Shown one piece after another: positions 1 to 5,998 of a stretch of 6,247 nucleotides of DNA; the stretch's first letter is position 1, and each line of letters starts with the position of its first letter. The position numbers and the translations under genes were made by a program. The notes beneath the pieces are model-generated. The model searched no databases and had not been told where the DNA came from. It saw only the letters and a list, made by a program, of their open reading frames with translations. Source of the stretch: Caldisericaceae bacterium (GTDB lineage Bacteria; Caldisericota; Caldisericia; Caldisericales; Caldisericaceae); assembly GCA_021161495.1 (NCBI GenBank), contig JAGHAO010000105.1, positions 1 through 6,247 of the forward strand, written 5' to 3'.

Positions 1-363
1 ATTTTTCATAAGCTCAATAGAAAGATAGGCTTTATACGGATTTTTTGGGATAGATCCACAAATCGTGTTGCCTCATATAATTACTAAATACCTTGCCCCA
101 TTTCGGAGATTTTTTAATGAGAGCATTCGCTTAATCATATTATAACAAGGCTCCTTTCGAATCCAACAGGTGCTTTACACCCCAAACTGCTGTGAGATTC
201 TTTTATTGTAGAGGCCGATGTAATTCTATGTTTTCGGACATAATCAAGTTTAAGTATTTTATACATCCAGGCACTAAATACTCTCTATCCGGCACAAAAT
301 GCTTTTTCTTGGATTAGCAGGGCATTCCCTCTCTTGTGCAATTTTTGAATAGATTTTGGTGAG

Positions 364-387
364 GCAATTCGCGCTTTTTAGAATTGC
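364..387. repeat. Perfect 7-bp inverted repeat upstream of the regulator gene
   Basis: GCAATTC (364-370) and GAATTGC (381-387) are perfect inverted arms around a 10-base T-rich loop. The right arm ends 23 bases before the regulator start codon. The repeat is not followed by a T-run, so it does not look like an intrinsic terminator. It could be an operator, perhaps for autoregulation, or a leader hairpin. Its position upstream of the weak -10-like TAAAAT (399-404) would place it over the -35 and spacer of that promoter. The symmetry is seen directly; the role is inferred. Confidence 0.4.
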
Positions 388-398
388 GGTCTTTTGAT

Positions 399-404
399 TA
401 AAAT
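399..404 (+). promoter_or_regulatory. Weak -10-like element for a possibly leaderless regulator transcript
   Basis: TAAAAT at 399-404 matches five of six bases of the TATAAT consensus and lies six bases before the ATG at 411. Transcription from it would begin at or next to the start codon. That would agree with the lack of any Shine-Dalgarno sequence in the bases before 411, where the other genes in the window except the activase have clear ones. No good -35 lies 16-18 bases upstream. In AT-rich DNA such a match is common, so this is only a candidate. Confidence 0.2.
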
Positions 405-410
405 ATTGGT

Positions 411-3368
411 ATGGATGATAGTTTGATTATTCGATCGAAATATTTGATACCGGACCCTCCGCCCTTTGCAATTTGCAGAAAAAGAGTGGAGAGTATGATA
501 TCCGAGGGTTTTAAAAAAAATTTCCTGTTTGTCGTGGGCAGCAGCGGAAGCGGAAAAACGACTGCTATTTCTTTGTACCTAAGTAAGCATAAACTGAAAA
601 ATGCAATTTATATCAGGCTTACGGAAGAGGACGCGAATTTTTCCATTTTTGCAAGATATATTGTTGCCGGATTACGAAAAATCGGAATGAAATCGGTGAA
701 CTTCGAGAATATAATGGGAGCAAATTCACGTGCCTATATTTTGTCCGCTTATGTGATAAACAAAGTGGAAGATTTTAAGGAAGACGTATATCTCATATTG
801 GACGACTTTCATAACGTTGAAAATTCGGAAACGCTAAATTTCATAAACCCCATTTTCAACAACAGGATCCCAAATTTTCACGTGGCAATTCTCTCTCAAA
901 AAAAACCGAGTATGAAAATAGGCAAAGAAGTTATGAAAGGAAATGCCGTTCTTATTTCAGAGAAAGATTTGTATTTTACGGAAAAAGAATTTCTTACACT
1001 CGCCGAAAAAGTGGGTATGAAAATTTCACGGACAAATGCAGAGCGTATATTCAAACGTACGGAAGGATGGCCGATAGGTGTCGTTGCAAGTATAAAATTA
1101 TATTCCAAGGGAATAAAAGAGTTTGAAAAGAGTTACGAGGAAATGTTCAGGGAAATTCTGGAAGCCCAAGACAGGAAAACAAGAAATCTTTTGGTTAAGA
1201 TATCCCCTCTTTCGGAGGTGTCTCCTTCAATATTAAAGGGCTATCTTACGGATGAAGAGATCGATATACTTATGAAACTTCCCGACAGGGGCGCTTTTTG
1301 TTATCGAACCAAACACGGTTTCAGACTGCAGAACCTTTTCAGGGATTTTTTGCTTACAGAATTTGAAAAACTTCCGGATAAAGAAAAATATTTGCGCAGG
1401 TTGGGAAAGCATTTCGAAGGGCACGATGCCGTGCATAGTCTTGTTTTTTATCTGAAGGCAAAAGATTTTGAATCCGCCGCCAATTTAATACGAACAACGA
1501 ATTTCCTTCCTCTCGGAATTATAGGATTTGAAACCGCAAGAAACCTCTTGAACGAAGTCCCCCCGGGATATCTTGTAAAACTCCCGGAAGTTGCTCTGTT
1601 AAAAGGGGAAGTTTCGCTTCGCGTGGGAGATGTGAAAGTTGCAGATTCCATTGCGGATAGGATACTGAAAACCGAAACCACGTTGCCCGTAAGGTTTAAA
1701 GCATATGTGTTAAAAATTTCCTCGCTTGTGTTTCAAGGAAATTATGCCACTGCGGTAAAGTTTGTTAAAGAAGCGGAAGAAATAGCAAAAGATTTTGATT
1801 TTTCAAAAACTGTGGATTTTTACTACCTTGCGGCAAGAATTTACTACCTTACGGGGCAATTTGAAAATGCCCGAAAAACAGTTGATATATTAATTTCCAA
1901 TCTGAATTCCGTAAAAAATCCGTTAAATAGGGCTAAGATTTTAAATTCTTATTGTATAGTCAACCTCTCCAGAGAAGGGAAATTCAAAGAGGTGGAAGAC
2001 TTTTACGGAGATATCATATCGATGTTGCACAGTTACAACTTGAATGCAGACCCGAGATATTATGTAAACCTCGCCATTGCGCAAATGAATATGGGGAAGC
2101 TGGAAGATGCGGAAAATACGCTTGAAGAGGCTTTCGAAATTGCCCGCAAACTCTCCTGGAAAGAACGTTTTCCGGATATAGAAACCGAAAGCGGTTTTCT
2201 TTCTCTGATGAAAAATGATCTTGATAAGGCGGAAAGGTTTTTTGAGAGGGTGGAAAAAAGAAGAAATATAAACAAATTTTTACAGGGTGCTTGCAATATG
2301 GGAAGATCCGTGCTTATGCGAAAAAAGCGCAATTTTGAAAAAGCGCTCGAATATGCGGAAGAAGATTTAAAAATTACGGAAAGTATGGGGCAGGGAGCAA
2401 TGGTAGGCGAATCACTCCTTAATATCGCAAAAATTTACCTTGCCAGAGGCGACTTCGAAACCGCATTGGAATATATGGAAAAAGCCGAGCCCTTACTCGT
2501 TAAAGGACACGACAATTTCGTCCTGGACAATTTAAAACTTCTTCGATGCATAGCAAAGGGCGGTGACGTAAAACAAATAATTGACAAAATAGAGAAAAAA
2601 GAATACTTTGGCATCCTGCTTTCAGACAGCGACATACTTTACCAATACCTGAACGAAACCAAATCTGCACTGCAGAAGGTTGTAAGTATAAAAACATTGG
2701 GAAAATTCGAGGTGTTCGTAAAAAATGAGAGAGTACCCTATAAAAAATTTAGAAGAAAAGGAGTTATTACGTTTTTCAAGTATCTATTATCAAACTTCCC
2801 GAAACAAATTTCCATAGATAAAATTTCAGACGACCTTTACAGGCACCTTGATTTGAAAAAAGCAAAACACAATATTTATGTTTCCGTCTCCGTAATAAAC
2901 AAACTTTTTGAATCTTATGGCGTAAAAGAGATGATTCTCAGAGCGCAGGGTATGTACGGTTTGAACCCCGGTGTTATAAAAAGCATTGATTTTATTGAAT
3001 TTACCGAGCTTGCGAGAAAAAGCAAATTCAAAGAAATGGTTAACATTTACCAAGGCGCTTTTCTCGAAGAAAATATGTACGATGATTGGACAATGCAAAT
3101 CAGGGATTACATTTCCGGTTTATATGTTAACGCGCTCTCCAACCTTGCGGAAAAAGAAAAAGGCGCAAAAAAAGAGGTTCTGCTGAGAAAATTACTCGAT
3201 GCCGATCCTCTCAACGAAGAAGCGGCGAGGTCATTACTTGCATATTATATAGACAATGGGAACAAATCGGCCGCAATTTCTTTTTACGAAAAAATAAAAA
3301 AGATTTACGAAGAAGATTACGGAATGGATCTCCCCAGTGGCATAGTTTATCTGTTTGAAAGGATTTGA
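411..3368 (+). CDS. MalT-like STAND ATPase transcriptional regulator with TPR region and SARP/BTAD C-terminus
   Basis: This is probably an ATP-dependent signal-sensing transcription activator in the cytoplasm. Residues 5-30 resemble the N-terminus of MalT/LAL regulators (the IIRSKYLIP stretch followed by CRKRV). Walker A is GSSGSGKTT at 43-51 with K49, and Walker B is LILDD at 128-132. TEGWPIG (217-223) is the conserved motif after the NTPase core of MalT-type proteins. Residues about 390-700 look like tetratricopeptide helical pairs. Residues about 758-855 match an OmpR-type winged helix of SARP proteins, and about 860-985 match a bacterial transcriptional activation (BTAD) domain, including DPLNEEAARSLL. 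MalT itself ends in a LuxR helix-turn-helix, so the output domain here is different. The ATG at 411 is chosen because an in-frame TAA lies just upstream (399-401) and the family N-terminus begins immediately. No Shine-Dalgarno is visible. The effector and target genes are unknown. The gene faces the minus-strand operon tail to tail. The domain call is firm; the function beyond regulation is inferred. Confidence 0.9.
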   Translation: MDDSLIIRSKYLIPDPPPFAICRKRVESMISEGFKKNFLFVVGSSGSGKTTAISLYLSKHKLKNAIYIRLTEEDANFSIFARYIVAGLRKIGMKSVNFENIMGANSRAYILSAYVINKVEDFKEDVYLILDDFHNVENSETLNFINPIFNNRIPNFHVAILSQKKPSMKIGKEVMKGNAVLISEKDLYFTEKEFLTLAEKVGMKISRTNAERIFKRTEGWPIGVVASIKLYSKGIKEFEKSYEEMFREILEAQDRKTRNLLVKISPLSEVSPSILKGYLTDEEIDILMKLPDRGAFCYRTKHGFRLQNLFRDFLLTEFEKLPDKEKYLRRLGKHFEGHDAVHSLVFYLKAKDFESAANLIRTTNFLPLGIIGFETARNLLNEVPPGYLVKLPEVALLKGEVSLRVGDVKVADSIADRILKTETTLPVRFKAYVLKISSLVFQGNYATAVKFVKEAEEIAKDFDFSKTVDFYYLAARIYYLTGQFENARKTVDILISNLNSVKNPLNRAKILNSYCIVNLSREGKFKEVEDFYGDIISMLHSYNLNADPRYYVNLAIAQMNMGKLEDAENTLEEAFEIARKLSWKERFPDIETESGFLSLMKNDLDKAERFFERVEKRRNINKFLQGACNMGRSVLMRKKRNFEKALEYAEEDLKITESMGQGAMVGESLLNIAKIYLARGDFETALEYMEKAEPLLVKGHDNFVLDNLKLLRCIAKGGDVKQIIDKIEKKEYFGILLSDSDILYQYLNETKSALQKVVSIKTLGKFEVFVKNERVPYKKFRRKGVITFFKYLLSNFPKQISIDKISDDLYRHLDLKKAKHNIYVSVSVINKLFESYGVKEMILRAQGMYGLNPGVIKSIDFIEFTELARKSKFKEMVNIYQGAFLEENMYDDWTMQIRDYISGLYVNALSNLAEKEKGAKKEVLLRKLLDADPLNEEAARSLLAYYIDNGNKSAAISFYEKIKKIYEEDYGMDLPSGIVYLFERI

Positions 3369-3369
3369 T

Positions 3370-4056
3370 TCAACGAATCTCGCAGTTTACTCTTTTTTCT
3401 TGTATTATTTCGCAGAATTTTTTTAGTTCTTCCGCACTGAACGGCGGGCGTTTGAAATTTTCCGAGACGGTTTTGTCGAAATGCGGCCTCTGTATAAAAT
3501 ATCTCTTCGCTCCCTGTATGAGTTCCCCTATTCTTCTTATTTCCTCAATATTGTGAAATCCTTTTATTACTGTTGTCCTGAATTCGTAATCCGGGGCATT
3601 ATTCATTATGAGTGAAATGCTCTCTCTGATTTTATCTTTATCCGTTTTTACGCCTGCAATTTCGTCATATCTTTCAAGCGAGGACTTTACGTCCATTGCT
3701 ACGTAATCCAAGAGATTTTCCGAAAAAAGCTGTTTTAACATCTCCGGATTCGTCCCGTTTGTATCGAGTTTTACGGCAAACCCCATTTCTTTTATTTTTT
3801 TAATCATTTGCGGAAGGTCTTTTTGCAAGGTAGGTTCTCCTCCCGTAAACTCCACTCCGTCCAGATATTTTTTTCTATGTGCGAGAAATTTTAAAACCTC
3901 GTCTTCCGGAATCGGGTCTTCGAATTTTTCGGGAAGAACGAGTTCCGGATTGTGGCAAAACGGACACCTGAAATTGCATCCCTGCGTAAAGATAATTGCA
4001 GAGATGTGCCCGGGAAAATCTATCAGTGTAAATTTGGTAATCGCTCCTATGAGCAT
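3370..4056 (-). CDS. Radical SAM glycyl-radical-enzyme activase, NrdG2 type (anaerobic ribonucleotide reductase activating protein)
   Basis: This is a 228-residue cytoplasmic iron-sulfur enzyme expected to cleave S-adenosylmethionine reductively and install the glycyl radical on a class III ribonucleotide reductase (NrdD). The cluster motif is C27-xxx-C31-xx-C34 (CNFRCPFCHNPEL), the SAM-binding GGEPT is at 72-76, and MDVKSS is at 121-126. The N-terminus (IGAITKFTLIDFPG, ending in the TQGCNFRCPFCHNP block) is typical of the NrdG2 group (TIGR02495), and the length is normal for it. The ATG at 4056 fits the family start. There is no clear Shine-Dalgarno before it, and it begins 11 bp after the protoglobin stop, so its translation may be coupled to that gene. 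No nrdD partner is in the window. Activation of another glycyl radical enzyme, such as a pyruvate formate-lyase-like protein, cannot be excluded. The family is certain; the exact client is inferred. Confidence 0.9.
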   Translation of the reverse strand: MLIGAITKFTLIDFPGHISAIIFTQGCNFRCPFCHNPELVLPEKFEDPIPEDEVLKFLAHRKKYLDGVEFTGGEPTLQKDLPQMIKKIKEMGFAVKLDTNGTNPEMLKQLFSENLLDYVAMDVKSSLERYDEIAGVKTDKDKIRESISLIMNNAPDYEFRTTVIKGFHNIEEIRRIGELIQGAKRYFIQRPHFDKTVSENFKRPPFSAEELKKFCEIIQEKRVNCEIR

Positions 4057-4067
4057 ATCTGCTTTAT

Positions 4068-4613
4068 TTAACTGATCTTTTTTCCTACCATTATGTGCCT
4101 TTTCAGAAGTTCCGGGGAGATGCCCATAAATTTTAATACTGCACGTTCTCTCTCTTCCAATTCTTTTCTGTATGCGGAAATCATAAGCAAAAGGACAAAG
4201 TTAAATATTTTCACTATTGCTTTTGTTTTTTCGACATTCATTTCCATAATCTCAGAGAGTTTCTTAATCGTCTCTTCTATAAAAAGCGTTATTGCCCAGA
4301 TTACAAGATCCTCTTTAACGTCTTTTTCTACGTGTATGGCCCCGATCTTTTTCATTTCCTCGGTAATTTCCTCGTTGGGCTCATCCGAAAAAATAAAGTT
4401 AATTCCTTTTATCCACGCCTTTTTGGCACGTTCGGCGGAGATGTTGTTTGTTTCCAATATTTTAAGGACTTCGCTGTTTTTTGCCGCCAAAGAAAGAACA
4501 TTATTTACAATTTCCTCAGAGTGTTCCCTTATTATCGGCGATAATTCCCTTATAGCCGATTTTTCGGTTTCCGTAAATCCAAGTCCCACTATTCCACTGC
4601 TATAATTTATCAT
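4068..4613 (-). CDS. Stand-alone protoglobin-domain heme protein (globin-coupled-sensor type globin)
   Basis: This 181-residue protein matches the sensor globin fold of HemAT and protoglobins, without any output domain. Residues 14-53 look like the first helices (TETEKSAIRELSPIIREHSEEIV). Residues 60-75 match the middle helix that contains W67. IGAIHVEKDV (90-99) aligns with the IASIHLRIGL block of HemAT, making H94 the likely proximal heme ligand. Residues 130-160 match the last globin helix and the start of the linker (AYRKELEERERAVLKFMG). About 20 residues follow, with no further domain. By my alignment, the B10 tyrosine that contacts bound oxygen in HemAT is L40 here. The protein probably binds O2, NO or CO and acts as a sensor or scavenger. 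The start at 4613 is supported by AGGAG at 4624-4620, six bases upstream. It precedes the radical SAM activase by 11 bp, suggesting one operon. Heme binding is inferred; the fold assignment rests on motif similarity seen by eye. Confidence 0.8.
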   Translation of the reverse strand: MINYSSGIVGLGFTETEKSAIRELSPIIREHSEEIVNNVLSLAAKNSEVLKILETNNISAERAKKAWIKGINFIFSDEPNEEITEEMKKIGAIHVEKDVKEDLVIWAITLFIEETIKKLSEIMEMNVEKTKAIVKIFNFVLLLMISAYRKELEERERAVLKFMGISPELLKRHIMVGKKIS

Positions 4614-4619
4614 ATTTCG

Positions 4620-4624
4620 CTCCT
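4620..4624 (-). promoter_or_regulatory. Ribosome binding site of the protoglobin gene
   Basis: On the minus strand AGGAG lies six bases before the ATG at 4613. It fixes the start of the protoglobin gene, because no better start with a binding site lies nearby. Confidence 0.75.
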
Positions 4625-4650
4625 TTTTATTTTGTTAAAATTTGTTTACT

Positions 4651-4667
4651 TAGCAAAGTATAGCAAA
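4651..4667. repeat. Direct repeat TAGCAAA with 10-bp period
   Basis: TAGCAAA occurs at 4651-4657 and again at 4661-4667, so the copies are one helical turn apart and flank the candidate minus-strand -10. Such spacing suits a dimeric regulator binding one face of the DNA. The repeat is short and may be chance in AT-rich DNA. Confidence 0.35.
4657..4662 (-). promoter_or_regulatory. Candidate -10 element for the protoglobin-activase operon
   Basis: TATACT on the minus strand (4662-4657) matches five of six bases of the -10 consensus and lies about 43 bases before the start codon. Sixteen bases upstream is only a weak -35-like TTTTTG (4684-4679). The element lies between two copies of TTTGCTA (minus strand) and next to a palindrome, so it may be under regulation. 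Promoter activity is inferred. Confidence 0.4.
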
Positions 4668-4668
4668 A

Positions 4669-4684
4669 TTTTTGATTTCAAAAA
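4669..4684. promoter_or_regulatory. 16-bp palindrome, candidate operator in the divergent promoter region
   Basis: TTTTTGA (4669-4675) and TCAAAAA (4678-4684) are perfect 7-bp inverted arms with a two-base centre. The site lies over the -35 and spacer of the candidate minus-strand promoter and about 75 bases upstream of the plus-strand gene. The TTGA/TCAA core loosely recalls FNR/CRP half-sites, but the spacing is too short for a standard FNR box. The symmetry is direct; the role is inferred. Confidence 0.4.
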
Positions 4685-4732
4685 ATTCCAATGCTTTTTG
4701 CCGTTGGATATGGCGATTTTTTGCAATAGTCG

Positions 4733-4738
4733 TATAAT
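4733..4738 (+). promoter_or_regulatory. -10 element TATAAT of the FAD oxidoreductase operon
   Basis: A perfect TATAAT lies at 4733-4738, and transcription would start near 4745. That leaves a leader of about 15 bases with the ribosome binding site at its very 5' end. The base stretch 17 bp upstream (ATGGCG) is a poor -35, so an activator may be needed or the promoter may be weak. The short leader leaves no room for a riboswitch. Confidence 0.5.
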
Positions 4739-4746
4739 ATTCATTT

Positions 4747-4753
4747 AGGAGGT
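4747..4753 (+). promoter_or_regulatory. Strong ribosome binding site of the FAD oxidoreductase gene
   Basis: AGGAGGT lies six bases before the ATG at 4760. It is a full Shine-Dalgarno match and fixes the start codon. Confidence 0.85.
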
Positions 4754-4759
4754 TACTGT

Positions 4760-5998
4760 ATGGATGCGGATATTGTTGTTATAGGCGGAGGTCCTGCCGG
4801 GCTTGTTGCGGGAATCGAAGCGAAAAAAAGCGGTGCGGAAAAAGTGGTTATTCTCGAAAGAGAAGACGAACTCGGCGGTATTTTGAAGCAGTGCATACAC
4901 AACGGGTTCGGAACTCTTTTATTTCACAAAGATTTAACGGGCCCCGAATATGCAGAAAACCTTATCGAAGAAGTAAAAAAAGAAAACGTGGAATATTTTC
5001 TCAATACGATGGTTACTGATATTACAAAAGACAAAACGATTACAGCGATTAGTCCGGAAAGGGGTGTTTTCGAAATTCGGGCAAAAAGCGTCGTGCTTGC
5101 AATGGGATGCAGGGAAAGAGCGAGAGGAAATTTGCTCATTCCGGGAACACGCCCTGCTGGAGTGTTCACCGCGGGAGTTGCCCAGAGGTTCATCAATATA
5201 GACGGTTTTCTTCCCGGAAAAGAAGTTGTAATTCTCGGCTCCGGTGACATAGGGCTCATTATGGCAAGAAGATTTACTTTGGAAGGGGCAAAAGTGAAAG
5301 GAGTTTATGAAATTATGAATGAGCCGGGAGGCCTGAAAAGAAATATTGTCCAGTGCCTCAACGATTTCGGCATCCCGCTCCACCTTTCTCATACCGTTAC
5401 TAAAATTCACGGGAAAGAACGTGTCGAAGGGGTAACCGTCGCGCAGGTGGACAAAAACCGCAACATCATAAAAGGAACGGAGAAGTTCGTAAAATGCGAT
5501 ACGTTGCTTCTTTCCGTAGGGCTTATCCCGGAGAACGAACTTACCAAGAAAGCGGAAATAGAGATGAGTGCCATAACGAAAGGGCCCGTCTGCTCGGAAA
5601 CGATGGAGACAAGTGTTCCGGGAATCTTTGCATCAGGCAATGTTTCCGCGGTATTCGACCTTGCCGATTACGTTGCGGAAACCGGGAAAATAGCGGGAAA
5701 ATCGGCTGCACTTTTTGCATCCGGAAATTTACGTAAAAGAAAGGGCATCAATTTAATTCCCGGAAAAAACGTAAGGATTGTTTTCCCGCAAAAATTCACG
5801 TTTAATTCGGATTTGGTTTTATTTGTTCGCGTTTCTAAGAGGTTTGACAAGCCTGTTTTCGTTCGCCTTTCGCCCTGCGGGATTCGAAAGAGGCAACTGT
5901 ATGCACGGCCTGCCGAAATGATTCGCATTGAAATACCGAAAGAGAAGTTAATAAATTTGCAAGGCGATATCACCATATCCGTGGAGGAGGCAAACTAA
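4760..5998 (+). CDS. FAD/NAD(P)-dependent oxidoreductase, probable subunit of an anaerobic glycerol-3-phosphate dehydrogenase system
   Basis: This 412-residue flavoprotein has two dinucleotide-binding folds. GGGPAG at 9-14 with E33 at the end of the second strand binds FAD, and GSGDIG at 160-165 is the NAD(P)-type Rossmann motif. TSVPGIFASGN (284-294) is the usual C-terminal FAD contact. GGILKQCIHNGFG (39-51) and the long block around IPGTRPAGVFTAGVAQ (127-142) are features I recognise from the oxidoreductase encoded beside glycerol-3-phosphate dehydrogenase and DUF1667 in Thermotoga (TM1433 neighbourhood) and clostridia. Residues about 335-412 form a small beta-rich C-terminal extension typical of that group. 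The protein probably passes electrons between the dehydrogenase subunit and a soluble carrier or NAD(P). It is the first gene of its operon, with a strong ribosome binding site, and overlaps the next gene by one base. The flavoprotein call is firm; the glycerol link rests on family and neighbour and is likely but not proven. No dehydrogenase subunit is visible upstream. Confidence 0.88.
   Translation: MDADIVVIGGGPAGLVAGIEAKKSGAEKVVILEREDELGGILKQCIHNGFGTLLFHKDLTGPEYAENLIEEVKKENVEYFLNTMVTDITKDKTITAISPERGVFEIRAKSVVLAMGCRERARGNLLIPGTRPAGVFTAGVAQRFINIDGFLPGKEVVILGSGDIGLIMARRFTLEGAKVKGVYEIMNEPGGLKRNIVQCLNDFGIPLHLSHTVTKIHGKERVEGVTVAQVDKNRNIIKGTEKFVKCDTLLLSVGLIPENELTKKAEIEMSAITKGPVCSETMETSVPGIFASGNVSAVFDLADYVAETGKIAGKSAALFASGNLRKRKGINLIPGKNVRIVFPQKFTFNSDLVLFVRVSKRFDKPVFVRLSPCGIRKRQLYARPAEMIRIEIPKEKLINLQGDITISVEEAN
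5985..5990 (+). promoter_or_regulatory. Ribosome binding site of the DUF1667 gene inside the preceding coding region
   Basis: AGGAGG ends seven bases before the ATG at 5998 and lies within the last codons of the FAD oxidoreductase gene. It supports the overlapping TAATG stop-start as the true start. Confidence 0.8.

Larger units (their letters stand above)
1..410. other. Intergenic or gene-poor region upstream of the regulator
   Basis: I see no gene that I can support here. The plus frame starting at base 1 stays open from the left edge to a TAA at 85-87 (28 residues) and could be the tail of a gene outside the window, but it shows no recognisable motif. The plus strand is open from 135 to a TAG at 315-317 (60 codons), without a good start or ribosome binding site. 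The minus strand over 313-143 is interrupted by only one stop (205-203). These overlapping open stretches may be chance or the remains of a decayed gene. The region must hold the promoter of the regulator at 411, but no clear -35/-10 pair stands out. No tRNA, CRISPR or convincing terminator was recognised. Confidence 0.5.

Noticed and set aside
1..87. Plus-strand open frame entering from the left edge and ending at a TAA at 85-87
   Set aside because: Only 28 residues are visible and they show no motif, so it cannot be told from chance.
298..326. AATGC/GCATT arms near the end of the upstream region
   Set aside because: The pairing is only 5 bp with a long loop and no T-run, so it is neither a terminator nor a clear operator.
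3367..3379. GATTC-AAC-GAATC small hairpin at the convergent gene ends
   Set aside because: The stem is only 5 bp and AT-rich, and the nearest T-run starts more than 10 bases later, so it is not a convincing intrinsic terminator for either strand.
4093..4605. Long plus-strand open frame (170 codons) antisense to the protoglobin gene
   Set aside because: It has no recognisable domain, it is rich in Ser, Phe and Ile as expected from the complement of an AT-rich gene, and the minus-strand reading has a family match and a ribosome binding site.
4637..4672. AAAATTT/AAATTTT inverted arms in the divergent region
   Set aside because: The arms are pure A/T and the loop is 22 bases, which is expected by chance in this composition.
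4934..5410. Minus-strand open frame (158 codons) inside the FAD oxidoreductase gene
   Set aside because: It lies wholly within a gene with clear FAD and NAD(P) motifs and has no family features of its own.
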